57,240 bases of DNA from Cristatella mucedo. Taxonomy: Eukaryota; Bryozoa; Phylactolaemata; Cristatellidae. The position numbers and the translations under genes were made by a program. A model generated the notes under the pieces. The model was given only the letters and a program-made list of their open reading frames with translations. It made no database searches and was not told the DNA's origin. The DNA lies in assembly GCA_009760855.2 (NCBI GenBank), contig WPIO01000290.1, positions 1 through 57,240 on the forward strand, read 5' to 3'. Numbering within the stretch: the stretch's first letter is position 1; every line of letters starts with the position of its first letter. Shown piece after piece: positions 32,211 to 46,040 of this stretch.

Positions 32211-34938
32211 AAGCCATTCACCTTTGAATAACTCATTTCGCTCGAGTTCGCAGCAGATCGCAGAATATCTACACACTTCAAATCTGCTCGTCAGAGCATG
32301 CGGTAGCTGACGGCAGATTGCTTTGGCTTACTTAAGGCCATTCCCACTCGAATAGATCATTTCGCACGAGTTCCCAGCAGATCGCAGAATATTTCAGACT
32401 TTAAGTTTGCTTGTCGTAGCATGCAGAAGCTGGCGGCTAAGTGCTGCACGTGGTTTTAAGCCATTCGCACTTGAATGACTCATTTCGCACGAGTTCGCAG
32501 CAGATCGCAGAATACCTAGAAACCTCAAATCTGCTCGTCGCAGCACACAATAGCTGGCAGCAGAGTGATGCAATTTGTTTAAGCCAGTCGCACTTGAAAA
32601 ACTTATTTCGCACGAGTTAGCAGCAGATCGCAGATTCTCTACACACTTTAACTCGTCTCGTCCGAGCTTGCTGCAGCTTGCAGCAGAGTGCTGTACCATG
32701 TTTTAAGCCATTCGAACTTAAATAACTCATTTCGGACGACTTCGCCGCAGATAGCAGAATATTTTTACACTTCAAGTCAGCTCGTCCCAGCTTGCTGTAG
32801 CTGGCAGCCGAGTGCAGCACCTTGCTGTTTGCCACTCACACTTTCATAATTCATTTCGCTCGAGTTCGCAGCCGATTGTGGAATATCTAGACACTTTAAG
32901 TCATCTCGTCCCAGCGTGTAGTTGCTGGGAGCAGAGTGATTCAATTTGTTTTAGGCCATTCGCACTTGAATAACTCATTTCACACCAGTTCGCAGCAGAT
33001 GGCGGAATATCTACAGACTTTTAAATCTGCTTTTCGAAGAGTGCAGTAGCAGGCAGATGAGTGCTGCGCCTTGTTTTGGGCCATTCGCCCTTAATAACTC
33101 ATTTCGCACGAGTTCGCAGCTGATTGCGGAATATCTACACGTTTCAAACCTGCTCGTGGCAGCATGCGGTAGCTTGCAGCAGAGTGCTGCACCTTGTTTA
33201 AAGCCATTTCGCACGTAAATAACACGTTTCGCACGAGTTTGGCAGCAGTTCGCGGAATATGTAAACACTTCAAATCTGCTCGTCGGAGCCTGCAGTAGCT
33301 GGCAGCAGAGTGCTGCACCTTTCTTTAAGCTATTCGCATTTAAACAATTCATTTCGCACGAGTTCGCAGTAGATCACGGATTATTTACACACTTATAATT
33401 TGCTCGTCGGAGCATGGGGTAGCTTGCAGAAGAGTGATGCAATTCGCTTTAAGCCATTCACTTTTGAATAACTCATTTCGCTCGAGTTCGCAGCAGATCG
33501 CAGAATATCTACACACTTCAAATCTGCTCGTCAGAGCATGCGGTAGCTGACGGCAGATTGCTTTGGCTTACTTAAGGCCATTCCCACTCGAATAGATCAT
33601 TTCGCACGAGTTCCCAGCAGATTGTGGAATATCTACACACTTTAAATCTGCTTGTCGTAGCGTGGGGTAGCAGGAAGCTGAGTGCGGCACCTTGTTTTAA
33701 CCCATTTCCACTTGAATACCTCATTTCGCACGACTTCGCATGGGATCGCGGATTATCTACACACCTTAAATCTCCGTGTCACGGGGTGCTGTAGCTCGCA
33801 GCAGACTGCTGCACCTTCTTTTAGGCTATTCGCAATTGAATAACCCATTTCGTTTGAGTTCGCAGCAGTTCGCAGAATATGTAGACACTTTTAATCTGCT
33901 CGTCGGTGCGTGTGAGAGGTGACAGAAGGTTGATGCAATTAGTTTTAAGCCATTAGCACTTGAATAACTCTTTTCGCATGAGTTCGCAGCAGATCGTGGA
34001 ATATCTACCAACTTTCAATCAGCGTGTTGGAACGTGGAGTCGCTGGCAGCTGAGCGCTGCACCTTGTTTTAGTCCATTCGCACTTAAATAGATCAGTTCG
34101 CACGAGTTCGCTGATGATCGCGGAATATTTTTACACTTCAAATCTGCTCGTCGTACCGTGCGGTAGCTGGCAGCAGAGTGCTGCACCTTGTTAAAAGCCA
34201 TTCGCACTTGACTAACTCATTTCGTACGAGCTAGCACCTGATTGCGGAATATCTAGACACATCAAATCTGCTTGTCACAGCCTGCGGTAGCTGGCAGCAG
34301 AGTGCTTCACCTTTTTTAAGCCAATCGAACTTGAATAACTCATTTCGCACGAGTTAGCTGCAGATCACGGAATATTTTCACACTTTAAATTAGCTCGTCG
34401 CAGTGTGCGGTCACTTGGTGCAAAGTGCTGCACCTTGCTTTAAGCATCTTGCACTTCAATTATTCATTTCGTACGAGTTCGTGGCAGATTGCTGAATATT
34501 TACATTCTTTTAATCTGTTTGTCAGAGCCTGGGGTAGCTGGCAGCAGAGTGCTGCACCTTGCTTGAGGCCATTCGCTCATGAATACATCATTTCAATCGA
34601 GTTCGCATCAAATCGGGGAATATCTACACGATTCAAACCTGCTCGTGGCAGCATGCGGTAGCTTGCAGCAGAGTGCTGCAGATTGTTTAAAGCCATTTGC
34701 ACTTGAAAAACTCATTTCGCTCGTGTTGGCAGCAAGTTCGCGGAATATGTAGACACTTCAAATCTGCTCGTCAGAGCCTGCAGTAGCTGGCAGCAGATTG
34801 CTGCTTCTTTCTTTAAGCTATTGGCACTTCAATAATTCATTTCGCACGAGTTAGCCGCAGATCTCAGACTATCTATGCGGTTTAAATCTGCTCGTCGCAG
34901 CGAGCAGTCTCTGACAGCACAGTGCTGCACCTAGCGTT
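32211..34938 (+). repeat. Long HOR copy C3, 22-mer (2,728 bp)
   Basis: Halves of 10 (32211-33450) and 12 (33451-34938) monomers. Differs from C2 by an added T near 33019 and by a patch at 33205-33245 (ATTTCGCACGTAAATAACAC instead of the m11-like start). From about 34677 it passes into variants (GCTGCAGATTG tail) shared with 48600 onward. Confidence 0.86.
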
Positions 34939-37900
34939 AAGCCATTCACCCTTGAATAACTCATTTCGCTCGAGTTCGCAGCAGATCGCAGAATATCTAC
35001 ACACTTCAAATATGCTCGTCAGAGCGTGCGGTAGCTGACGGCAGATTGCTGCACCTTGCTTGAGTCCATTCCCACTCGAATAGATCATTTCGCACGAGTT
35101 CGCAGCAGATTGCAGAATATTTTCAGACTTCAAATTTGCTTATCGTAGCGAGCAGAAGCTGGCAGCTGAGTGCTACACCTGGTTTTAAGCCATTTGCACT
35201 TGAATGACTCATTTTGCACGAGTTCGCAGCAGATCGCAGAATACCTAGAAACTTCAAATCTGCTCGGTGCAGCCCACAATAGCTGGCAGCAGAGTGATGC
35301 AATTTGGTTTAAGCCATTCGCACCTAAATAACTTATTTGGCACGAGTTAGCAGCAGATCGCAGATTCTCTACACACTTTAAATCGTCTCGTCGGAGCTTG
35401 ATGCAGCTGGCAGCAGAGTGCTGCACCTTGTTTTAAGCCATTCGGACTTAAATAACTCATTTCGGACGAGTTCGCCTCAGATAGCTGAATATTTTCACAC
35501 TTCAAGTCAGCTTGTCCCAGCTTGCTGTAGCTGGCAGCCGAGTGCAGCACCTTGCTTTATGCCACTCACACTTTAATAATTCGTTTCGCTCGAGTTCCCA
35601 GCAGATCGCTGAATATCTAGACACTTTATGTCATCTCGTCCCAGCGTGCAGTAGCTGGGAGCAGAGTGATTCAATTTGTTTTACGCCATTCGCACTTGAT
35701 TAACTCCTTTTGCACGAGTTCGCAGCAGATCGCAGATTATCTACACACTTTTAATCAGCTCGTCGCAGCAAGCAGTTTCTGGCAGCACAGTGCTGCACCC
35801 AGCATTAGGCAATTCACCCTTGAATAACTCATTTCGTACGAGTTGGCAGCATTTTGCGGAATATGTAGACACTTTTAATCTGCTCGTCGGAGCATGTGGT
35901 ACCTAGCAGCAGAGTGATGCAATTTGTTTTAAGCCGTTCGCACTTGAATACCTCATTTCACACGAGTTTTCAGCAGATGGCAGAATATCTACAGACTTTA
36001 AATCTGCTTTTCCAAGCCTGCGGTAGCTGGCAGCTGTGTGCTGCACCTTGTTTTAGGCCATTCGCCCTTAAATAACTCATTTCGCACGAGTTTACAGCAA
36101 ATTGCGGAATATCTACACGATTCAAACCTGCTCGTGGCAGCATGTGGTAGCTTGCAGCAGAGTCCTGCACCTTGTTTTAAGCCATTCCCAATTGAAAAAC
36201 TCATTTCGCTCTAGTTGGTAGCAGTTTGCGGAATACATAGACACTTCAAATCTGCTCGTCGGTGTGTGAGGTATCTGGCAGCAGAGTGCTGCACCGTTCT
36301 TTAAGCTATTCGCATTTCAATAATTCATTTCGCACGAGTTCGCAGCAGATTGCAGATTATCTACACACCTTTAATCTCCTCGTCACAGCGAGCAGTATCC
36401 GGCAGCTGAGTGCTGCACCTTGTTTTAGGCCATTCGCCCTCAATAACTCATTTCGAACGAGTTCGCAGCGGATTGCAGAATATCTACAAGTTTCAAACCT
36501 CCTCGTGGCAGCATGCGGTAGCTTGCGGCAGAGTGCCGCACCTTGTTTTAAGCCATTCGCACTAGAAAAATTTATTTCGTTCGAGTTGGCAGCAGTTCGC
36601 GGAATATGTAAACACTTCAAATCTGCTCGTCGGAGCCTGCAGTAGCTGGCAGAAGAGTGCTGCACCTTTCTTTAAGCTATTCGCACATCAATAATTCATT
36701 TCGCACGAGTTCACAGCAGATCACGGATTATCTACACACTTATAATTTGCTCGTCGGAGCATGGGGTAGCTTGCAGAAGAGTGATGCAATTCGCTTTAAG
36801 CCATTCGCATTTGAATAACTCATTTCGCACGAGTTAGCAGCACATTGTGGAATATCTACACACTTTAAATCTGCTCGTCGGAGCGTGCAGTAGCTGGCTG
36901 CAGAGTGCCCCACCTTGTTTTAAGCCGTTCGCACTTGAATACCTCATTTCGCACGACGTCGCATGGGATCGCGGACTATCTATACACTTTAAATCTCCGT
37001 GACGCACCGTGCTGTAGCTCGCAGCAGAGTGCTGCACCTTCTTTTAGGCTATTCGCAATTGAATAACTCATTCCGTTCGAGTTCGCAGCAGTTCGCGGAA
37101 CACGTAGACACTTTTAATCTGCTCGTCGGTGCTTGTGAGAGCTGACAGAAGGTTTATGCAATTTCTTTTAAGCCATTAGCACTTGAATAACTCTTTTCGC
37201 ACGACTTCGCAGCAGATCGTGGAATATCTACAGACTTTTAATCAGCTTGTCGGAACGTGCAGTAGCTGGCAGCAGAGTGCTGTACCTTGTTAAAAGCCAT
37301 TCACACTTGACTAACTCATTTCGTACGAGCTAGCAGCTGATCGCCGAATATCCAGAAATATCAAATCTGCTCGTCCCAGCTTGCGGTAGCTGGCAGCAGA
37401 GTGCTGCACCTTGTTTTAGGCCATTCGCCCTAAATAACTCGTTTCGCACGAGTTCGCAGCTGATTGCGGAATATTTTCACACTTCAAATCAGTTCGTCGC
37501 AGTGTGAGGTCGCTGGGTACAGAGTGCTGCACCTTGCTTTAAGCAACTTGCACTTCAACAATTCGTTTCGCACGAGTTCGCAGCAGATTGCAGAATATTT
37601 ACATACTTTGAATCAGCTCGCCGGAGCATGTGGAAGCTTGCAGAAGAGTGATGCAATTTTTTTTAAATCATTCAAATTTGAATGACTCATTTCGCACCAG
37701 TTTACAGCATATTGTGGTATGTCTACACACTTTAAATATGCTTATCGGAGCGTGTGGCAGCTGGCAGCTAAGTGCCGCACTATGTTTAAAGCCATTCGCT
37801 CTTGAATACCTCATTTCGCACGACTTCGCAGCAGATCGCGGATTATCTACACACTTTAAATCTCCTTGACACACCTGGCTGTAGCTGGCAACAGAGTGCT

Positions 37901-39662
37901 GCACCTTCATTTAGGCCATTTGCAATTGAATAACTCATTGGTTTGAGTTCGCAGCAGTTCGCGGAATATGAACACTTTTTAATCTGCTCGTCGGTGCGTG
38001 TGAGAGCTGACGGAAGGTTGATGCAATTTGTTTTAAGCAATTAGCACTTGAATAACTCTTTTCGCATGACTTCGCAGCAAATCGTGGAATATCTACCGAC
38101 TTTTAATTAGCTTATCGGAACGTGCAGTAGCTGGCAGCTGAGTGCTGCACCTTGTTTTAAGCCGTTCGCACTTGAATACCTCATTTCGCACGACGTCGCA
38201 TGGAATCGCGGATGATCTACACACTTTAAATCTCCGTGACACACCGTGCTGTAGCTCACAGCAGAGTGCTGCACCTTCTTTTAGGCTATACGCAATTGAA
38301 TAACTCATTCTGTTCGAGTTCGCAGCAGTTCGCGGAACATGTAGACACTATTAATCTGCTCGTCGTTGCTTGTGAGAGTTGACAGAAGGTTGATGCAATT
38401 TGTTTTAAGCCATTAGCACTTGAATAACTCTTTTCGCATGACTTCGCAGCAAATCTTGGAATATCTACCGACTTTTAATTAGCTTATCGGAACGTGCAGT
38501 AGCTGGCAGCTGAGTGCTGCACCTTGTTAAAAGCCATTCGCACTTGACTAACTTATTTCGAACGAGCTAGCGGCTGATCGCGGAATATCTAGAAATATCA
38601 AATCTTCTCGTCCAAGCTTGTGGTAGCTGGCAGCAGAGTGCTTCACCTTTTTTTAAGCCAATCGAACTTTAATAACTTATTTCGCACGAGTTAGCTGCGG
38701 ATAGCTGAATATCTTTACACTTCAAGTCAGCTCGTCCCAGCTTGCTGTAGCTGGCAGCCGAGTGCAGCACCTTGCTTTATGCCACTCACACTTCAATAAT
38801 TCATTTAGCTCGAGTTCGCAGCAGATCGCAGAATATCTAGACACTTTAAGTCTTCTCGCCCCAGCGTGCGGTAGCTTGTCAGCAGAGTGATTCAATTTGT
38901 TTTATGCCATTCGCACTTGATTAACTCCTTTCGCAAGAGTTCGCAGCAGATTGCAGATTATCTACACACCCTTAATCTCCTCGTCACAGCTAGCAGTATC
39001 CGGCAGCTGAGTGCTGCACCTTGTTTTAAGCAATTCGCCCTTTAAAAACTCATTTTGCACGAGTTCGCAGTGGATTGCAGAATATCTACACGTTTCAAAC
39101 CTGCTCGTGGCAGTATGCGGTAGCTTGCAGCAGAGTGCTGCACTTTGTTTTAGGCCATTCGCACAAGAAAAATTCATTTCGTTGGAGTTGGCAGCGGTTC
39201 GCGGAATATGAAAACACTTCAAATCTGCTCGTCGGAGCCTGCAGTAGCTGGCAGCAGAGTGCTGCACCTTTCTTAAAGCTATTCGCACTTCAATAATTCA
39301 TTTCGCACGAGTTCGCAGCAGATCACGGATTATCTACACACTTATAATTTGCTCGTTGGAGCATCGGGTAGCTTGCAGAAGAGTGATGTAATTCGCTTTA
39401 AGCCATTCGCATTTGAATAACTCATTTCGCACGAGTTCGCAGCAGATCGCAGAATAACTAAAAAACCTCAAATCTGATCGTCGCAGCACGCAATAGCTGG
39501 CAGCAGAGTGATGCAATTTGGTTTAAGCCAATCGCACTTGAAAAACTTATTTCGCACGAGTTAGCAGCAGATCGCAGATTCTCTACACACTTTAACTCGT
39601 TTCGTCCGAGCTTGCTGCAGCTTGCAGCAGAGTGCTGTACCTTTTTTAAGCCATTCGAACTT
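34251..39662 (+). repeat. Upstream copy of a 5.4-kb duplicated segment
   Basis: Matches 48186-53595 monomer for monomer at an offset of 13,935 falling to 13,932 bp. The part before about 36650 shows scattered substitutions (for example at 35155, 35450, 36260 and 36511-36580); after that the copies look almost identical. Internal anchors: m8/m1-type start at 34939, m1-type starts at 36798 and 39400, giving runs of 15 and 21 monomers. The match stops abruptly at 39662. Confidence 0.9.
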
Positions 39663-42640
39663 TTCGCCAAACAGCAGAATAGCAGAAATTTTTTAATACT
39701 TCAACGTCAGCTCGTCCCAGCTGCTGTAGATGGCAGCGCGACGTGCAGCACCGTGTGTTTGTGACACTTCACACTTCACTAATGTCATTTCGCTCGAGCT
39801 GTTCGTCAGCCAGATCGTGTTTAATATTTAGACACTTTAATGGTCAGTCTCGTCCCAGCAGGTAGTGCAGGGGGCGAGAGTGATTCAATTTGTTTAGGCC
39901 TGTTCGCAAATGAATAACCTCATGTCACACCAGTAGCAGAAGATGGCGGAATATCTACTCAGACTTTCAAATGTTGCTTTTACGAAGAGTGGCGGAGGAT
40001 AGCTGGCAGATGAGTGCTGAGCCTTGTTGCTGGCTACATTCGCCCTTACTAAACTCAGTTTAGCACGAGTTGTGCCAGTGATTTGCGGAATAATCTACAT
40101 CGTTTCAAACCTGATCGTGGCAGCAGCGCGGTAGCATGCAGCAGGAGTGCTGCACATTGGTTTTGTAAGCCATTCGCACTTGAAAAACCTTTCATTCGTT
40201 CGAGTTGGCAGAGGGGCGTGGGGAGCTTCGAATATGTAAACAATTTCAAATTGCACTCGTCGGAGCCTCCAGTAGCTGGCAGCAGAGTGCGGGCAACTTC
40301 CTAAAAGCTTTTATTCGCACTCAATACTTTCATTCATTTACGATGCAGTGCGCAAGACCGATTAATTTCGGAGTCTGACTCAACACCTATAATTTGCTCG
40401 TAGGCGCAGCGGGTCATCTGGCAGACAGAGTCGATTGCAATTCGCTTTACATTGCATATTCGACCATTGACATAAATCATTTCGCCAGAGTTTCGCAGAG
40501 CAAGTGGACATCTAAACACTGTAAATATGTCTCGTTTGTTGCGGAGCGGGCACCCTTGTTGTTGTTATGCAGGAAGTATGAGTGCATTTGACTATTAACA
40601 CTCCCGTTGAACCATTTGCACTGACGACCTCATTCGCACGATTCCCTGGAGCTGAGGATATCATCTACACACCTTTTAAATATTCCGTTTCACGGGTTGC
40701 TGTTATTCGTACGGCAGCAGACCGTGCTGCACCTTCTGTATGTAAGCGTCTAGTCTCGCAATTGATAACCCATTATCGTTTTGAGTTCGCAGCAGTTCGC
40801 GGATGTATATGTGACACCTTTTAATCTGCACTCGGGTGCTGCGTGTGAGAGGTGACAGAAGTTGATGCAATTTGTTTTTAAGCCATTAGCACCACTTTGA
40901 ATAACCCTTTTCGCATGACTTCGCAAGCAGATCGTGGACTATTCTACCAACTTTCCATCAGCTTGTTGGAACGTGAGCTCGAGCTGGCAGCTGAGTTGCC
41001 TTGCATTGTCGTTTTAGCCATCTGCGCAACTAAATACATCAGTTCGCACGAGTTCGCTGATGATCGCGGAATATTTTACACTTCAAATACTTGCTCGTCG
41101 TATCCGTGCGGTGCTGGCAGCAGAGTGGCTGCACCTTGTAAAAGCCATTCGCACTTGACAGTAACTCATTTCGGTACGATCTTAGCAGCGGATTGCGGAA
41201 TATACCTGAGACACATCAAATCTGCTCGTCACAGCCTGCGGTAGCTGCCGCAGCAGAGCTGCTTCACCTTTTTAAAGCAATTCGAAATACTTGAAAAACT
41301 CATTTCCGCACACCTTCTTTAGCACTAGCAGCTCCAGGATATAATTCTACATGACTTTAAATTAGATCGTTCGCAGTGTGCCGGTTCACTTGGTGCTAAG
41401 TTGCTGGCCCTTTATCTTTAGAGCATATCCTTTAGCACCGCCTTCAACATTCATTTCGTTTCTTACAGAGTCTCAAAAGTGAGACTTGCTTCATATCTAC
41501 ATTCTCTTAATCTGTGTTGATCCACCAGCCTGGGCTAGCTGGCGCAGAGTGCTGCACCTGCTTGAGGACCCCACCCACTTCGCGTCATGATACCTATCTT
41601 TTCAAATCGATGTTCGCAGATCAAATCGGGAAGGATAATCTACACGATTCAAACGATGCTCGTTCACCGACTGACGGCAGGGCATACCCGGTAGCCTTGC
41701 AAGAGAGATGCTGCAGATTTTGTTTAAGAGTGTTGTGCACCTTGAAAAACTCTTTTCACGCTCCCGTGTTGGTAAGCAGGAGTTCGCGGAATATGTAGAC
41801 ACTTCAAATCTGATCGTCATGAGCCATAGCGGTCGCTTGCAGCATAATTGGCTGCGCTACCCGTTCCTTCTCTCTTAAGCATTGGCCTAAATCAATTATT
41901 CATCTTGCACCTGGTACTTAGCTCGAGATCGTCAAGACTACTATAGTCTGGCGTTAAATCTGCTCGGCGCGCGAGAGAGTCATAGGCTCTTACAGCCCCA
42001 GTTCTCTGAGCAGCCTAGCGTTAATGCTCATTCACCAACCGACCGTTGAAACACACTTAGGTCCGCTCGAGATTCCGAGGCGAAGGACAGATCGGCAGAA
42101 TATACGGCACACTTCAATCTGCTCGTTAGAAGCGGTGCGCGTAGCTTGAACTGCATGAGTGAGCTGACCCTTTTATGCTTTGGTACATTTCCCCGGCTCT
42201 GGAAATAGATTCCTCTTCGGCACGAGTTCGCAGCAGATCAGCAGCATATGTTTCATACTTCAATTTTGGTATTCAGTAGCGTGCAGGAAGCTGAGCATGG
42301 CGGTTATCAACTACCATCCCTGTTAAAAAAGCCCATTTCGCACATGTGAATTTTGTTATCATTTGCCACGTAGCTGGCCCCAGCAGCAGCATCGCCAGAA
42401 TTACCCATAATAACTTCAAATTCTGCCTCGGAGTGCAGCCCAGACAATAGATGGCAGCCAGAGTTAGGCAATTGGGTTTCAGTGCCCTTCGAACTCTAAA
42501 TAATTATAATTTTCAGACAACTGATTTCGATCAGCAGATCGCAGAATTCTTTTTTTTTTTTCGATTTCACACTTTAAATCGTCTCGTCGGATCTGATGCA
42601 GTGGCAGCAGAGTGTGCACCTGTTTAACCCTTTGCACTTA
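39663..42640 (+). repeat. Noisy satellite, degraded copy of 53596-56185
   Basis: Twenty-one monomer starts can still be followed, in the same order and with the same private marks as the clean stretch 53596-56185, but the stretch is about 2,980 bp against 2,600 bp, so the mean monomer is about 142 bp instead of 124. The excess is single-base and short insertions spread throughout, with homopolymer stretching (a run of about 12 T near 42547). The change from clean to noisy takes place within a few bases of 39662. This is the error profile of an unpolished long read, not of a decayed satellite. Confidence 0.8.
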
Positions 42641-43960
42641 ACAAACCTCCTTTGCTCGTGTATTTGGCAGCAGGAGCGGAATACGTAGACACTTCAAAGT
42701 CTGCTCGTCGGAGCATGCTGTAGCTGGCAGCAGAGTGCAGCACTGTTCTTATAAGCTACTTTGCACTTTAATAAAACATTTCGCAAGAGTTCGCAGCAGA
42801 TCGCAGAATATCTAGACACTTTAATCTCCTCGTCCCAGCGTGCAGTATCTGGGCAGCTGAGTGCTGATTCATTTGTTTTAGGCCATTCTCCCTTGATTAA
42901 CTCATTTCGCACGAGTTCGCAGCGGATTGCGGATTATCTACACGTTTCAAATCATGCTCGTGGCAGCGATGCGGTTTGCTTGCAGCACGAGTGCTGCACC
43001 TTGTATTTAAGCCATTTGCACCCTTGAAATAAACTCATTTTCGTTCGAGTTGGCAGCAGTTCGCGGAATATGTAGACACTTTTAAATCTGCTCGTCGGAG
43101 CCTGCAGTATCTGGCAGCAGAGTGCTGCACATTTGTTTTTAAGCTATTCGCACCTGAATACTCATTTCGCACGAGTTTGCAGCAGATGCACGATTATCTA
43201 CACACTTTATAATCTGCTCGTCGTAAAGCATGCGGTAGCTTGCAGATGAGTGATGCACTTGCTTTTAGGCCATTCGCACTTTGAAATAACTCATTTTCGC
43301 ACGAGTTTCACAGCAGATTGCGGAATATCTACACGATTCAAACCTGCTCGTCGCAGCATGTGGTAGCATGCAGCTGAGTGCTGCACCTTGTTTTAAGCCA
43401 TTTCGCAATTGAAAAACCTCATTTCGCTCGACTGGCTATGGGATCGCGGATTATCTACACACTTTAAATCTGCTCGTGACAGCGTGTGAGGTATCTGGCA
43501 GCAGAGTGCTGCACCGTTCTTTTAAGCTATTCGCAATTTTAATAATTCATTTCTTTCGAGTTCGCAGCAGATTGCGGATTATCTACACACCTATTAATCT
43601 GCTCGTCGATGCAGCGAGCAGTATCCGACAGCTGAGTGATGCACCTTTGTTTTAAGCCATTCAGCCCTTGAATAACTCATTTCGAACGAGTTTGCAGCAG
43701 ATCGTGCAGAATATCTGCAAGTTTCAAACACCTCGTCGGCAGCGTGCAGCAGCTGGCGGCAGAGTGCTGCACCTTGTTTTAAGCCATTTGCACTGAAAAA
43801 TTATCATTTCGTTCACGAGTTCGCTGCAGTTCGCAGGGAATATGTTTCACACTTCAAATCTGCTCGTCGTAGCGTGCGGTAGCTGGCAGCAGAGTGCTGC
43901 ACCTTGTTAAAAGCCATTCGCACATCAATAATTCATTTCGTACGAGTTCAGCAGCTGATC
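42641..43960 (+). repeat. Moderately noisy mosaic satellite
   Basis: Monomers resemble 56185-56800 and then 36050-36650, with frequent extra single bases (for example CACCCTTGAAATAAAC, CATTTTCGTTCG) and blended type marks. Noise is lower than in the flanking 39663-42640. It may be a low-depth consensus of several similar repeat copies. Confidence 0.65.
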
Positions 43961-46040
43961 GCGGATTATCTACACACTTATAATCTGCTCGTCGCAGCAT
44001 GCGGGTAGCTGGCAGCAGAGTGATGCAACTTTCGCTTTTAAGCCATTCTGCATTTGAATAACTCATTTCGCACGAGTTAGCAGCACATTGCGGAATATCT
44101 ACACACTTTAAATCTAGCTCGTCGCAGCGTGCAGTAGCTGGCTGCAGAGTGCCCCACCTTGTTTTTAAGCCGTTCGCACTTGAATACCTCATTTTCGCAT
44201 CGACGTCGCATGGGATCGTGGCCTCGCAGCAGAGTGCTGCACCTTCTCTTAGGCTATTCGCACTTGAATAACTCATTTCGTTCGAGTTCGCAGCAGTTCG
44301 CGGAACATGTAGACACTTTTTATCTGCTCGTCGGTGCTTGTGAGAGCTGACAGAAGATGATGCAATTTCTTTTAAGCCATTAGCACTTGAATAACTCTTT
44401 TTCTCACGACTTCGCAGCAGATCGTGGAATATCTACAGACTTTTAATCAGCTTGTCGGAACGTGCAGTAGCTGGCAGCAGAGTGCTGTACCTTGTTAAAG
44501 CCATTCACACTTGACTAACTCATTTCGTACGAGCTAGCAGCTGATCGCCGAATATCCAGAAATATCAAATCTGCTCGTCCCAGCTTGCGTAGCTGGCAGC
44601 AGAGTGCTGCACCTTGTTTTTAGGCCATTCGCCCTAAATAACTCGTTTCGCACGAGTTCGCAGCGGATTGCGGAATATTTTCACACTTCAAATCAGTTCG
44701 TCGCAGTGTGAGGTCGCTGGGACAGAGTGCTGCACCTTGCTTTAAGCAACTTGCACTTCAACAATTCGTTTCGCACGAGTTCGCAGCAGATTGCAGAATA
44801 TTTACATACTTTAAATCAGCTGGCCGGAGCATGTGGTAGCTTTCAGAAGAGTGATGCAATTTTTTAAATCATTCAAATTTGAATGACTCATTTCACCAGT
44901 TTACAGCATATTGTGGTATGTCTACACACTTTAAATATGCTTATCGGAGCGTGAGCAGCTGGCAGCTAAGTGCCGCACTATGTTTTTAAAGCCATTCGCA
45001 CTTGTATACCTCATTTCGCACGACTTCGCAGCAGATCGCGGATTATCTACACACTTTAAGTCTCCTTGACACACCTGGCTGTAGCTGGCAGACAGAGTGC
45101 TGCACCTTCATTTTAGGCCATTTGCAATAGAATAACTCATTTGGTTTGAGTTCGCAGCAGTTCGCGGAATATGAACACTTTTTAATCTGCTCGTCGGTGC
45201 GTGTGAGAGCTGACGGAAGGTTGATGCAATTTGTTTCAAGCAATTAGCACTTGAATAACTCTTTTTCGCATGACTTCGCACCAAATCGTGGTATATCTAC
45301 CGACTTTCAATCTGCTTATCGGAACGTGCAGTAGCTGGCAGCTGAGTGCTGCACCTTGTTTTAAGCCGTTCGCACTTGAATACCTCATTTTTCGCACGAC
45401 GTCGCATGGGATCGCCGATGATCTGCACACTTTAAATCTCCGTGACACACCAGTGCTGTAGCTCACAGCAGAGTGCTGCACCTTCTTTTTAGGCTATACG
45501 CAATTGAATAACTCATTTCTGTTCGAGTTCGCAGCAGTTTGCGGAACATGTACACACTTTTTAATCTGCTCGTCGTTGCTTGTGAGAGCTGACAGAAGGT
45601 TGATGCAATTTGTTTTAAGCCATTAGCACTTGAATAACTCTTTTCGCATGACTTCGCAGCAAATCGTGGAATATCTACCGACTTTTAGTCAGCTTATCGG
45701 AACGTGCAGTAGCTGGCAGCTGAGTGCTGCACCTTGTTAAAAAGCATTCGCACTTGACTAACTCATTTCGAGACGAGCTAGCAGCTGATCGCGGAATATC
45801 TAGAAATATCAAATCTTCTCGTCCAAGCTTGTGGTAGCTGGCAGCAGAGTGCTTCACCTTTTTAAGCCAATCGAACTTTAATAACTTATTTCGCACGAGT
45901 TAGCTGCGGATAGCTGAATATCTTTACACTTCAAGTCAGCTCGTCCCAGCTTGCTGTAGCTGGCAGCCGAGTGCAGCACCTTGCTTTATGCCAGTCACAC
46001 TTCAATACTTCATTTCGCTCGAGTTCGCAGCAGATCGCGA
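43961..46040 (+). repeat. Lightly noisy copy of 36700-38840
   Basis: Follows the second HOR family in order, with mainly homopolymer-length and single-base differences. About 50 bp or slightly more is missing near 44215-44225 (GGATCGTGG runs into CCTCGCAGCAG). The tail near 46033 corresponds to about 38830. Confidence 0.75.

Noticed and set aside
42545-42562. Poly(T) run as a retroposon tail or microsatellite
   Set aside because: It lies inside a monomer in the noisy block, where homopolymers are generally stretched; there is no target-site duplication or element body next to it.
43854-44276. Minus-strand open frame of about 140 codons in the noisy block
   Set aside because: Produced by frame shifts from extra and missing bases in satellite sequence; the clean equivalent near 36700-37060 lacks it.
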